From Mesorhabditis belari (lineage: Eukaryota > Nematoda > Chromadorea > Rhabditida > Rhabditidae), in assembly GCA_958450365.1 (NCBI GenBank), contig CAUEEP010000888.1, positions 381,501 to 445,500 on the forward strand: a stretch of DNA of 64,000 nucleotides, in the 5' to 3' direction. The notes beneath the pieces are model-generated. The model searched no databases and was not told the DNA's origin. It saw only the letters and a program-made list of their open reading frames with translations. Each line of letters begins with the position of its first letter. The stretch's first letter is position 1. The position numbers and the translations under genes are program-made. Positions 1 through 10,893 of the stretch are shown here, one piece after another.

Positions 1-51
1 GGCTTAGAACTCTATGTAGTTGTGAATTTCATATTTCATTTTTTTAAAAAG

Positions 52-130
52 AAAGTGCCACGACACAGCCGGGAGTCGAACCCGGGTCGTGTGGGCCGTA
101 GACAAGCGTGCTCCCCACTGCGCCAAGGCG
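52..130 (-). other. tRNA-like remnant
   Basis: On the minus strand there is an A-box-like TGGCGCAGTGG and a good B box (GGTTCGACTCC) with a T-stem of CCGGG and CCCGG. The acceptor strands do not pair and the anticodon stem is poor. This is a tRNA-derived remnant rather than a functional gene. It lies in the intron upstream of the first visible cyclase exon. Confidence 0.35.
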
Positions 131-209
131 ACAAAAGCCCCAAGACCAGACCGTTAGGCGGGTTTTTTGGCTGGAGTACAATAAGAATTGAAGAGACTTT
201 GGGTTTCAG

Positions 210-1912
210 GTGCAAGACCGAATGACCGAACTGGTGGAGGAAAAAAAGAAGAGCGATCTACTTCTACAGAGAATGCTGCCAAAGTGAGAAAAGAAAACAG
301 TTAACACAATGAAGAAATAATACATTTTAGACAAGTGGCCGAGAAACTGAAAATGGGTCAATCGGTGGAGCCGGAGTCGTTCGAAAGTGTCACGATCTTC
401 TTCTCCGATGTCGTTCAATTCACAAACTTGGCGGCCAAGTGTACACCATTGCAGGTTGCTTCATTTTTTTGTTTGATAGGCAGCAAATTATTCCCTGTAT
501 TCAGATTGTCAATCTTTTTTGATAGGCAGCAAAACCCTGTATTCAGATTGTCAATCTTCTCAACAGTCTCTACACGACTTTTGATCAGATTATCGAGCAG
601 CATTCTGTCTACAAGCTAATAACGCAGTAAGCACCTATATTGTAATAATGTTTAGACTACTTAAAAGACTCGAAAATTCTAGGTAGAAACCATTGGTGAT
701 GGCTATCTTTGCGTTTCCGGTCTGCCTCATCGTAATGGGATCATGCACGCGAAAGAGATCGCCGAGATGTCGCTAGACTTCTTAAAAGCCGTACAGGTAA
801 ACAGATGACAATACTACATTTCACAAAGAAGTTGTAGGCAATTTTGAAGAATTATTCTTGAATTACCCTTGAAACTATATTCTTCAAAATGAAAGCAATA
901 AATTTGCAGCTCTTTCGCATTCCCCATCTCCCATCCGAGAGCATGAATCTCCGAATTGGGATGCATTCTGGTTCATGTGTTGCCGGAGTTGTTGGCTTAG
1001 TGATGCCCAGGTACCATTCTTTGCTAAGGCTGTGCGGCAAATTCGATTTCTTGCCCAATTAATTGTTCTCGACTTTCCCTTACTTCCGCCTCCTGGAATT
1101 TTCCCCCAAATATGACAATGTTGCAGCAAAAATTTCCAATTTTGATAACTCAAAAATGACGTACGTTTATCACCTTCAATAACGCCATCTTCGCTCGAGC
1201 TCATCTCGAATGAAAAAGTCCAAAAAAGAAATGATTCAAGGGGAGTCGTTGACACGTTGAAACCTGTCTGCTGCGGCAGGAGACGTTCATCAAAAAAAAG
1301 TTCGCCAACTAGAAATCTATCAACCGATTTGTTTCTAACATTTTTGGTATACAAAAATGATAGTTATCGGCAAAAAAAAAATTCGTCATCGTCCCCCTTT
1401 TCATGCTCAAACGGTTCTTTTTAGATACTGTCTTTTCGGGGACACAGTCAATACAGCTTCCAGGATGGAGAGCAACGGGAAACGTGAGTACAAGTGATCT
1501 GGCTTATTTATGCAAAGGTTTTTAGCCGGCAAAATTCACATCTCCGTTGACGCGTATTCGATTTTGAGTCGAATTGGCGGCTACGATATCGAGTCTAGAG
1601 GAGAAGTGATCATCAAGGTGAGTGTGTGTGTGTGTGTTTGTCTCTTTTACTACGTTTTAGCTTCATTTAGCGAACTTCGTGAACCCAATTTTTCTGATGT
1701 TGATTGCTGTATCTAAAGAATATACCACTCAATTGTTTTAGGGTAAAGGAGTGATGGAAACGTATTGGTTGAATAGCCGGCTGTCTGAAAAGAGAATCAA
1801 GAGTGAATTGCCTCGTTTGATCTCAAGAAACTCTGCCACTCCACCGGTGGACATCGAGATGAGGAGGAGAGCAAGTAAAACAGACGACAGAATATCGAAA
1901 ACACCGTATTAA
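210..1912 (+). CDS. receptor-type guanylyl cyclase, 3' part (possible pseudogene)
   Basis: This is the C-terminal part of a membrane guanylyl cyclase, which makes cGMP from GTP and in nematodes usually serves sensory neurons. Exons read by me: 210-283, 331-454, 547-~615, 683-796, 910-1010, 1425-1483, 1526-1617, 1742-1912. They encode the dimerisation helix ([18 protein letters not shown]), the metal-binding [34 protein letters not shown], and the guanine-selective segment [17 protein letters not shown] charged tail ends at TAA. Phases join cleanly except after HSVYK: an 11-base stretch (616-626) separates AAG from the GTAAG donor, and splicing there gives a stop. The intron before the third exon also holds a tandem duplication of about 43 bp. 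Kinase-homology and ectodomain exons lie upstream of the window. The family is certain; whether the gene is functional is not. Confidence 0.88.
472..561 (+). repeat. tandem duplication of an exon-edge segment
   Basis: A unit of about 43-45 bases carrying GATAGGCAGC, the acceptor TATTCAG and the exon start ATTGTCAATC occurs twice in a row. The second copy leads into the open exon. The first copy offers a decoy acceptor. Confidence 0.75.
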
Positions 1913-2045
1913 CACTTTCCTCTCTAGGACTAGGTGATCTTTAACGTGGTTTTGGGTGTTTTTGAAATGTTTAAGTTTATAAATGGATTACCTTGATTTG
2001 GTTTTCACCGTTTGCCTATTTTTTGGTTACTTCCATCTTGATTTT

Positions 2046-2657
2046 AGCATCTTTTATCTTGTTCTTTCTTTGCTTTCTGTTTTTATTGGGTTGGTGAATT
2101 GAAAACTGCGGGCTATTGTCATATGTGACAGTTTGAGCACTTTCTTCAAAAGGAACCCATTTTGGTCTCAATCGAAAAGTTGTAGAGAATAAAAAATGAA
2201 GCTTATATCCAAATTTTCAGAACGATTCAGAAACTGGTTTTCAAGAAATGCGAAATTTGCGAATTTTCACAAAACTTGCATTTTAAGCGAAACTACTAAG
2301 TGTATCTTTTTGGATATTTGGCTATAAGCCTAATTTTTGATTCTCTACAACTTTCCTATTGAGACCAAAATGGGTTTCTTTTGAAGAAAGTGCTCAAACT
2401 GGGACATCTCCAGTCCTCCATTTTTGAGTCTCACACTTGTCACACACACAAACCAAAATCCTACTACGAAAGAGGAATCCGCAAATTGCCTGTAAAATGG
2501 GCAGAAGTCGTCAATAATAATGGAAATTATTTCGAATGAATTCATGGTTTCATTTTGAATAAATTTTAGTTCAAAGCCCGGCAGTTCACCGGCAGTTTTC
2601 ACTTCACCAACCCAATAGCATCTTTTATCTTGTTCTTTCTTTGCTTTCTGTTTTTAT
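2046..2657 (+). repeat. 40-bp direct repeat flanking MITE copy 1
   Basis: The segment starting TAGCATCTTTTATCTTG and running through the T-rich TTTCTGTTTTTAT occurs immediately before the element (2046-2085) and again immediately after it (2616-2657). A TA target site alone would leave only 2 bp. Confidence 0.8.
2086..2615. mobile_element. foldback MITE, family A (copy 1)
   Basis: The ends are TTGGGTTGGTGAATTGAAAA and its inverse. The interior is itself an inverted repeat with arms containing GAGCACTTTCTTCAAAAG and its complement. Other copies lie at 3255-3776, 7113-7634, 22587-23107 and 45676-46194. There is no transposase. A short recurring ORF inside the copies is a by-product of the repeat. 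The host sequence on both sides is a direct repeat of about 40 bp (2046-2085 and 2616-2657). Confidence 0.9.
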
Positions 2658-2685
2658 ATTAAATTTTTGTGAAAAAAAAACGAAT

Positions 2686-3925
2686 TTATTTACAGTGGCG
2701 TACCTCTTGACAAATCTCGACCGCATTTTTCTTTTCTCCAATTGCTTTGAGAATTCCCGTCAACTGTTCCATTGAGTACTCATTTTCACATTCAATTCGT
2801 GTTTTCTGAACGAATTTACAGTTGATCATTTGTTTACTTTCATAAACATTTTCATAAACATTTTCATATAAAACATTCATTCATAAATTCACTATTTGAC
2901 AGTTTTGACAATACTATTGGACAGTTTTTGTGAGTCCTGATGTTTTTAGCCTATCATTTATAGACATTTATAGACATTTATAGATACAAATTGATTATTT
3001 TTCCTTAATCATTAAATTTTAAATCCATATTCTCTAGAAATCAACAAAGAAACGAACGTTTTCCGTCGCTTCACACCCAAGCAACATGAGCCCATGAATC
3101 TGCTCGGTGTTCAGGGTTTTAAGTTCTTTAATATTCATAAACTCATTCATGTCAACCTGAAAAAAAAAATATGAACTTAACACTTACGTACATAACAACT
3201 GTTAGGTAAATGTATAAGTTATTATAGACTTTTAACGTTATTTTTTTTAAAGTATTGGGTTGGTGAATTGAAAACTCCGGGACTTTGAACCAAAAATTTA
3301 TTCGACATAAAACCATGAATTCATTCCAAATAATTTCCATTATTATTGACGACTTCTGCCCATTTTACAGGCAATTTGCGGATTCCTCTTTCGTAGTAGG
3401 ATTTTGGTTTGTGTGTGAGACAAGTGTGAGACTCAAAAATGGAGGACTGGAGATGTCCCAGTTTGAGCACTTTCTTCAAAAGAAACCCATTTTGGTGTCA
3501 ATAGAAAAGTTGTAGGGAATCAAAAATTAGGCTTATAGCCAAATTTCCAAAAAGATACACTTAGTAGTTTCGCTTAAAAATGCAAGTTTTGTCAAGAATT
3601 CGTAAATTTGGCATTTCTTGAAAACCAGTTTTTGAATCGTGCTGAAAATTTGGATATAAGCTTGATTTTTGATTCTCTACAACTTTTCCATTGATACCAA
3701 AATGGGTTTCTTTTGAAGAAAGTGCTCAAACTGTCACATATGACAATAGCCGGCAGTTTTCAATTCACCAACTCATTAAATAACAACTGTTAGGTAAATG
3801 TAAAAGTTATTACAGACTTTTAGCCTTATTTTTTTTTAACTAACTTCACATTCGGCACATGTGCTGATTTGTTCACCATTTATCCAGACCAATGCGATGC
3901 TAATGAATAAAAAACGAATGAACAT
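2686..3925 (-). CDS. saposin-like (SapB-type) secreted protein
   Basis: Three small exons on the minus strand join in phase 0: 3845-3925, 3058-3156 and 2686-2805 (300 nt, 99 aa). Exon 1 gives a signal peptide (MFIRFLFISIALVWINGEQ) followed by CAEC. Exon 2 supplies a helical stretch and the third Cys (LLGCEATEN). Exon 3 gives IEC, a helix, and the ending ICQEVRHCK. The six cysteines in CxxC ... C ... C ... C...C order, about 10 residues between Cys3 and Cys4, and the overall size fit the SapB fold. In nematodes these are lipid-binding or membrane-permeabilising caenopore-type proteins of gut and pharynx. The family assignment is inferred from cysteine spacing. The exon 2 donor (AAC then GTTCGT) is the least certain junction. 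MITE copy 2 sits inside intron 1 and copy 1 lies 70 bp past the stop. Confidence 0.72.
3255..3776. mobile_element. foldback MITE, family A (copy 2)
   Basis: It has the same termini and internal inverted repeat as copy 1. The distal end is slightly decayed (CCAACTCATTA). It lies in intron 1 of the saposin-like gene. It is flanked by a direct repeat of about 60 bp with a few mismatches (3193-3252 and 3780-3839, both starting AACAACTGTTAGGTAAATG). Confidence 0.88.
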
Positions 3926-5295
3926 TTGGAACAGTAAAAAACAGTTATGAGAAAAATTTGTTGGTAAAAACTGATCTATCTCTTCTTTATCAAGGCTTGG
4001 TTTTCAAGGTCATCTTTCTATCTTTGCAAAACTACGATTTCAAAGCTATAAATCTTGATCCCCTCAACACGAGTTTAAGAAAGGGTCTTTTATCTCTGTT
4101 GCTCTGGCAAAAATCAAGAGCGTGTAAGGGGATGACTCTTCTTTCAAAAGTACAAGAAATGCTGTTTCCACAAATTTAGAAATGGGGACCAAAAAATTTG
4201 TTCTATTTTGAAGATAAAGTGAAGCACACTTTTTTTGATCACTAAATTGAGCACAAGCATAACAAAGTCTAATCCCTATAAGGATCAGCTTGATCTCACT
4301 TCTCCCATTTCCTGGCAATGTTGTTTCTTCTCTTTAAAATGCTTAGCTTGAACTCGACTACTATCAGTGCCTTAAAACAAAATTGCCAGGAAATGGGAGA
4401 AGTAAGATCAAACTGATTCTTATAGGGATTAGACACTGATAGTAGTCGAGTCCAAGCTAACATTTTAAAGAGAAGAAACCACTGTCCTTCATAGTTTTGA
4501 TGCCTGAATCTGGAGTGAATTTTGGAATCCTTTGTACAGCAAATCTCCAATTCCAGGATCTTTAAACAATCTCACTGCACCTCTGATTTGTGCCTTAAAA
4601 CAACATTGCCTACTTCTCCCATTTCCTGGCATTTCCTGGCTTTAAAATGTTAGCTTGAACTCGACTACTATCAGTGCCTTAAAAAATATAATAAACAGAT
4701 CAACACAGTTTTGAACCGTCTTCATTATTCGCTTTATAGTTTCCATATTTTTTCGTACATAACTTTATAAAACTTTTCATTGTGAGATGGAAAAAGCGGC
4801 AATTTGTGTAAAGCTATTGAAAAAATGCTATCAAATGAAGAGGTGTAGTGAGATTGGAATCCTGGAATTTTTAAAGATCCTGGAATTGGAGATTTGCTGT
4901 ACAAAGGATTCCAAAATTCACTCCAGATTCAGGCACCAAAAAACTATGAAGAACAGGGATGTTTTTTTTGAGTTTTTAAACAACCCATAACCCCTTCTTC
5001 TCCCAGCTTTTACATATTTTTTTTGCCTTGACATATTCCTACGTATTTTTTTGACCTAAAAGGTCATTTGGGCCTAGAAAAGGCGAATTTGATGACCTCA
5101 TCGCTTACAATGAAATGACCCGCATTTATCAATTTCTTTTTCTAGGTAAATATGTTTTTATTTTTTTCTATTATTGTTTTTCTTTGTGTAATACGAATAA
5201 AAAGATAGCAATATTAAAGTTTGAAACACCTATAAAGAGGGGAAATGGAGAGGCGAAATCAAGCAACCAGAAAAAGTAATAAGTCTTTCATAAAA
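3926..5295. repeat. gene-free stretch with nested inverted repeats
   Basis: No convincing gene. From about 4265 to 4480 a segment containing CTCCCATTTCCTGGCA and GACTACTATCAGTGCC is present in both orientations and recurs near 4605-4690. A second inverted pair is about 4497-4600 against 4845-4950, sharing CTGTACAAAGGATTCC. The motif GACTACTATCAGTGCCTTAA appears again near 6733. These look like remains of foldback elements inserted into one another. Confidence 0.65.
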
Positions 5296-7869
5296 ATGCA
5301 AATTCTCGTCTACTCTCTCATTTCGTCGGCATTTTTGATTGGGTTTACGGTAAGTTATTTGAGTTGTTTATTAGTTGATTTTGGCTATTAGCCGAGGACA
5401 ACGACGTTCCAATGATTTTCAATTAAATCTTTCCTTTCACTATCACTCAAAAAGAATATACTTTTAAACCAAATCAACTAAAACTAAAACCAATTTAAAA
5501 CTTTTATGAGAATAGATGAATTCTTAATTTTTACATAGAAAACTTTATTGGTTCAAATCAAAAATGAAAAAAAATAAGCAATGTGCACTGTTTATAACCA
5601 ATAAAGCTGCTTTAGTACGCTCAGACTCTTGATCCATCGCACCCAATCTGCTTGGTGTGCCCCGAGTGCACTGAGTGTAGTGGTCCATTGCCGGAACGAA
5701 AGAAACGAGACGTGGTCGGAGATGGGGCCTTTGAATCCACCACTGAAGCTCCAAATACTGAAGCTTCAACAACAACAACGTCAACCACAACTTCGGTAAC
5801 AACAACAACTTCGACAGCCACAACAACAACTTCAACCACCGCAGTTCCATTGAGCCGAAAGAAACGAGACGTGGCCGGATGTGGGGCCTCTGAATCGACC
5901 ATTGAAGCTTCAACCACCGAAGCTTTAACAACAGAAGCTTCAACAACAACAACTTCAACAGCCACAACTTCAACAACAAATTCAACAACAAGAATTCCAA
6001 CTACAACTTCAACACCAACAACTTCAACCACAACTTCAATAACAACAACAACTTCAACAGCCACAACTTCAACCACCGCAGTTCCATTGAAGCGAAAGAA
6101 ACGAGGCGTGGCCGGATGTGGGGTCTCTGAATCGATCTCTGAAGCTCCAAACACTGAAGCTTCAACAACAACAACTTCAACCACAACTTCAGTAACAACA
6201 ACAACTTCAACAGCCACAACTTCAACAACAACTTCAACAACAACTTCAATAACAACAACCACAACTTCAACCACCACAGCTCCATTGAACCGAAAGAAAC
6301 GAGGCATGGCCGGATATGGGGCCTCTGAATCGACCATTGAAGCTGCAACAACGACAACTTCAACAACAACAACCACAACTTCAACCACCGCAGCTCCATT
6401 GAATCGAAAGAGACGAGACGCCGATAAAGTTGAGGCGACCCTTGACCCATCAAACCCAATCTGTCTGATGTGCCCATCATGCATCGAGTGTTCTGGCAAT
6501 GTTTTGAACCGAAAGAGACGCGATGTGGAAGGAGCCTCTGATTTGACCACCGAAGTCCCAATCTGCGCTGCTCAATCGGATTGTCCCGATGGACAGGTGA
6601 AAATGCACATCTAATATTCTCTCTTTCAAGTTAAAAGCCATAGAAACAATATCTTGACCTCTCGCTTTTGATAGCAAATTCAACCTTACGGGGTTCAAAT
6701 TCCGGGTTCTAAAAGAATCTCTGACTTGTACTCGACTACTATCAGTGCCTTAAAACATATAATAAAAGCTTTCGAAAGCAGCTTAGAAAGCTTAAAGTTT
6801 AAAATTTGTGATTATGTATAAAATTTATATTTAAACAAGACCCAGAGATGTGCAATAGAGCAAGTATAATTTTGAGAAGAAAAGGAAGATGTAAAGAATG
6901 CAAAACATAGCTGACCTTCTCCCAATTTCATTTTTGTTTCCATTTTAGCATTGCTGTTCCCGTCCTTGTCCACGAATTGCTGGTTCCAAGTGCTTGTCGC
7001 CATTGTTCAGGGTTTGTTTTAATAAAAAAAAAGCAACTCTATACATTTATCCCCCAACAATTCCACTATTATCTCGTAGTGATCCATTTCAATGCGATCT
7101 TTACACTAAATATTGGGTTGGTGAATTGAAAACTGAGGGGGACTTTGAACTAAAATTTATTCAACATAAAACCATGAATTCATTCGAAATAATTTCCATT
7201 ATTATTGACGACTTCTGCCCATTTTACAGGCAATTTGCGGATTCCTCTTTCGTAGTAGGATTTTGGTTTGTGTGTGTGACAAGTGTCAAAAATGGAGCTC
7301 GGAGATGTCCCAGTTTGAGCATTTGAGCACTTTCTTCAAAAGAAACCCATTTTGGTGTCAATAGAAAAGTTGTAGAGAATCAAAAATGAGGCTTATAGCC
7401 AAATTTCCAAAAAGATACACTTAGTAGTTTCGCTTAAAATGCAAGTTTTGTGAAAATTCGTAAATTTTGCATTTCTTGAAAACCAGTTTTTGAATCGTTC
7501 TGAAAATTTGGATATAAGCTTGATTTTTGATTCTCTACAACTTTTCCATCGACACCAAAATGGGTTTCTTTTGAAGAAAGTGCTCAAACTGTCACATATG
7601 ATAATAGCCCACAGTTTTCAATTCACCAACCCAATATTTGTAAGAGCTTTCTGATTTGATTTGAGGAAAAGGTATAAAGTTGAGAATTTGAAAGAAAGAA
7701 AGCAAGATTGTTGCTTAAATGTTTTTGCACTAAATAGAATAAAGTGCATCGTAGATATATCAATTACCTGGACAGAGGAAAAAAATTTCAGCGCTTCGGC
7801 ACCTGTGAAACCGAATGTGCCCCAGGACAGAGCCCTATCGGTATTCCAAACAAACCAATTATTCAATAA
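5296..7869 (+). CDS. secreted Thr-rich protein with repeated furin-type sites and a Cys-rich tail
   Basis: Four exons join in phase 0: 5296-5349, 5616-6596, 6949-7011 and about 7786-7869. Exon 1 is a signal peptide (MQILVYSLISSAFLIGFT). The large exon begins with a CLVCPECTECSG module, then alternates Thr/Ser-rich low-complexity stretches with five blocks of the form PL(N/S/K)RKKR followed by (D/G)xAGxGASES. It closes with a second CLMCPSCIECSG module and NRKRRD. The final exons give CPDGQHCCSRPCPRIAG and GTCETECAPGQ, a small disulphide-type domain. RKKR/RKRR are proprotein convertase consensus sites and the Thr tracts are typical O-glycosylation substrate. A cuticle or mucin-like precursor cut into several glycopeptides is my inference. 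MITE copy 3 occupies the last intron. A TATAAA lies about 65 bp upstream of the ATG. Confidence 0.75.
7113..7634. mobile_element. foldback MITE, family A (copy 3)
   Basis: It has TTGGGTTGGTGAATTGAAAA ends with a simple TA target duplication. It lies in the last intron of the Thr-rich protein gene. Confidence 0.9.
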
Positions 7870-7969
7870 GTTGAATCATATATTTTGCCACAACCAAAGC
7901 GAATCCTTTTTCAAATAAATATTGAAGCATTCATTGAGTTTTTAACATCGAACAATCTATCTTTTTATG

Positions 7970-8200
7970 TGCTCGACATAGTGCAATCATTCAAATGTAT
8001 TAATTAAGTGAATCTTTCTAGCAGGGTTGCTCATGTAGGGCTTGATAAGGCTTGGCTTTTCTTAAAAACTACACAATGAAAAGTTTTGAAAATTCATAGG
8101 CTGCTTTAGCAAAGGCGGATAGATCGTTTTGCATTTGTTTCTTTCTATTTCATTTCATTTGCTCCTTGCTCAGGTCCCCTTTTTGGGATGGGACTTGATA
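7970..8200 (+). repeat. dispersed segment with inverted partner at 61.1 kb
   Basis: The stretch containing TTAATTAAGTGAATCTTTCT, GGCTTGATAAGGCTTGGC and TTTCTATTTCATTTCATTTG reappears as its reverse complement at about 61065-61290 with moderate divergence. No coding sequence is seen in either copy. The rest of 7870-9090 holds only a short unrecognised ORF (8259-8582) and the hexamer repeat. Confidence 0.8.
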
Positions 8201-8638
8201 GCTTGATAGGTGTAGCTATAGAGGCAATTCGGACTGCCACCAACAGCAAGACTGCACTTTGATTTTTGCTTCTCATCTAACTTGGATCGGAACTGAGTTT
8301 CCCCCGAAAATGAAGCCAGCGTTATCGGACATTTGCTACTCGCTGCGCTCTTTTTGCCATTCTAACTTTGAGCCTAAATTTCTTGGTGTTGGGCTGTCCA
8401 GTTTAAATAGTTTAAATAATTTAGTTGAAAAAGACTTGGCGCATCCAATGATACCAAAAATATTTAAATTGCACAACCCAGCTCCAAGATATTTGAGCTC
8501 AAAATTAGATTGTCAATGGCAAAATGGCCGGGGCGTTGTCAAATGTCCTACAATCCTTTTTAAAGCCATTGACAAACTTTAAAACTTATATTTTCGATAA
8601 AGAGTGGTTTGAAAGTAGACTTCGGAAAATAAAACTTA

Positions 8639-8745
8639 ACCAAAACCAAAACCACCAAAACCAAAACCAAAACAAACCAAAACCAAAACCAAAACCAAAA
8701 CCAAAACCAAAACCAAAACCAAAACCAAAACCAAAACTAACCAAA
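8639..8745 (+). repeat. (CCAAAA)n microsatellite
   Basis: Hexanucleotide CCAAAA is repeated about 17 times with few interruptions. It differs from the nematode telomere unit TTAGGC. Confidence 0.9.
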
Positions 8746-9090
8746 ACTCGCCAATATCTCGCGATTGGGAGGAGCTAGCGAAAATCTGTTTGCAGATTTG
8801 AAATCAGCGTCCAAAAATCTATCCCATAGGCTATTTTTTGTTTCGAAATTTCGAGGTCGTGTTTTGGTCCTTTTTTCGGCCGCGAGATTTTGGGAGTGAG
8901 AAAAAGTGAAAGGCAAATTTGCATTTTACAATTTAAAATTAAAACATTAAATTAAAACATTAAAATTTGCATTTTACAATTTTAAATTTACATGTTAATT
9001 TATATGCAAATTGAGTTTTGGTCTGTTTTGGTTTTAGTTTTGTTTGCCGAACTCTATTTGAAAGTTTGGTAAAAGACGAAGGAATATGTA

Positions 9091-10383
9091 TTAATAAGCA
9101 TTTGGATCAATGTGCAACGGTTGAATCTCATCAGCACGAAACCACAAAGCAATCTCTTTCTTGGCGGCCTCAGCCGAGTCCGAGCCGTGGCACACGTTTT
9201 GACGGTTCTGAAATCTCAAAAATCAACATTTTTTTTGGTTTTTCTCTTGTGTCTTATGTTAAACGCAATTTTAGCTATAACTTTGGTGCAAAAAAGCAAC
9301 AACATTAATAATAAATGAATCATTAATAACACAGTTCAATGAACCCCCAAAAACATGGCTCTTTACACTTGGCCGCCAAAGGTTAAATTCGATTTTATGC
9401 CCTCACCAATTTCTATTTTGCACTCGATTCTGTCGCATTTTTCTCCAGCTTAGCCAAAATTGAATTCTTTTCTACTTCCTCGCATGCTTTCGCCGTGCTT
9501 TTCAATTTCTTGTGAGCGCCTTCCACAACATTAAAGATAAATCTTATAAAATTTATCATTTTCTATTAACAAAAGCTATTCTCAACTTATTTTTTGTAAA
9601 AGAACTCTGGAGAAGCTCCAAAACATTGTTTCTTTTTAATTTTATTGGTTGGCTTTGAAGCAAACTTTTGGATGTGATCTACGGAGGGATTGTTCAACAG
9701 GGTAGCTGAGATTCGCCGAGTCTCGAGCCATTGAAGTTCCAAAGGACTCACCCAATTACACAAGTCAAGACCGCTTTTATAGAAAAATAAGACTCACATG
9801 AATAGCAAAATCGCCGCGAATCGAGCCGGGCGGTGATGTGACGGTGTGATTCGACCAGTTTGGGCTCACTAGAGAAACTTTAGTTCAATATCTTTTTGAA
9901 AAAAGTGCAATAGCCAACCTGGAGACGGGTTCTTTTCGGAGGGATGCCCGACAAGCATGATTCGTGCCTGATTGGCCACATCGAATCCCTGCCAAACCAT
10001 CGCCACAACGGGCCCCGATTGCATGTAGGCGAGCATCTCCTCGTAGTAGGGTAAACCCTTGTGATCCCAGTAATTTAGCTCCAATTGCCCTAGTGTTGCT
10101 GATAGCTGGAATGAGAGTCTAGAATCAATGATAGCATTCGGTTACCATTTTTATTGCGACAATTTTGTAGCCACGGTCCTCGAAACGTTGAATGATTCGA
10201 CCGGTCAATCCCCTCCTCACTCCATCCGGTTTCACGACAATTAGCGTCTGCTCATTGCTTGCTTTTCTGAATAATAAAATAAGAAAAGCTTGAAAAATTC
10301 ATTCGAAAAATAACCCACTCAAAATCGATTGGAGCTGCACAAATAACAACAGCTAAAAGCAACAAAACCATAAAATCTTTCAT
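9091..10383 (-). CDS. nucleoside diphosphate kinase with N-terminal signal peptide
   Basis: Five minus-strand exons join with consistent phases: 10319-10383, 10146-10266, 9919-10105, 9798-9868 and 9091-9207 (561 nt, 186 aa). NDP kinases transfer the gamma phosphate between nucleotides through a phospho-histidine. Visible family motifs are [43 protein letters not shown], and the active-site block [20 protein letters not shown] containing the catalytic His. Exon 1 adds [20 protein letters not shown], a textbook signal peptide, where cytosolic members start directly at the kinase fold. An insert before PPGSIRG carries two N-glycosylation sequons (NWS, NHT). An extracellular or ER-lumenal enzyme is my inference. 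The exon 1 donor (GA then GTGGGT) is chosen because it is the one that keeps frame. About 490 bp upstream of the ATG is duplicated further on (12.2-12.7 kb). Confidence 0.9.
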
Positions 10384-10870
10384 TTTTAACGAAAAAACTT
10401 TTGTTTTCTGTTTATATGAGGTTTTTTGAGAAAACATTTCTCGTGAAAACGTGATATACTCAACGAATCATGCCTGTGATGAAATCTTTTTTTTCTCTTT
10501 GACTTGACCTAGATCAACGGTTTTCTTTTAAGAGCTAGAACAATATTTCAAAGGCATCGAAGCGGCAAGCAATCAAATTTTTGAAAAAATCAAACGCCGG
10601 CATCGAACCGGGGACCCAAAAATCGATATTTTTGCAAATTTTCATAAAGTTCAGTTGTGTTATTAACGAGAAACAAGTTGTGTACCACTTTTCGAGTTCA
10701 GCAGAACCATGAGCGATGTAGAATCTGAAATACTTAATTTAATGAATAGCTAAAGAAGAAGCTAGCAATTTACTTTATTGATAGAACCGAGATCATTTTT
10801 TTGTTGAGCAGATTGACACAATTGACATGATAAGAACAGGATCTTTCCGTAATCTAGCCGCACAAATAAA
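10384..10870. repeat. NDPK upstream region, first copy of a direct duplication
   Basis: This segment runs from the NDPK start codon outwards and recurs as a diverged direct copy at about 12190-12690. Shared landmarks include AACGTGATATACTCA and ACCACTTTTCGAGTTCAGCA. A third, shorter and inverted-context copy is at 58495-58740. A tRNA-like B box on the minus strand (near 10575-10610) is present only here. The segment presumably holds the NDPK promoter. Confidence 0.8.
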
Positions 10871-10893
10871 AGAAGCTAAAAACAAGCAAACTA

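Noticed and set aside
884..1354. 156-aa minus-strand ORF
   Set aside because: It overlaps a well-supported cyclase exon and its intron on the other strand and shows no domain signal.
3285..3515. Recurring ORF (IIIDDFCPFYRQFADSSFVV) in several places
   Set aside because: It lies inside every family A MITE and carries no transposase motif; its conservation follows from the recent spread of the repeat.
5545..6561. Long minus-strand ORFs rich in Val/Leu opposite the Thr-rich exon
   Set aside because: They are antisense shadows of ACA/ACT/TCA codon repeats. The plus strand has a signal peptide, splice sites and in-phase exons.
8259..8582. 107-aa ORF upstream of the hexamer repeat
   Set aside because: There is no recognisable domain, splice border or signal peptide, and the stretch is flanked by dispersed repeats.
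8639..8745. CRISPR-like or telomere-like array
   Set aside because: It is a simple hexamer repeat without spacers, in eukaryotic DNA, and not the TTAGGC nematode telomere unit.
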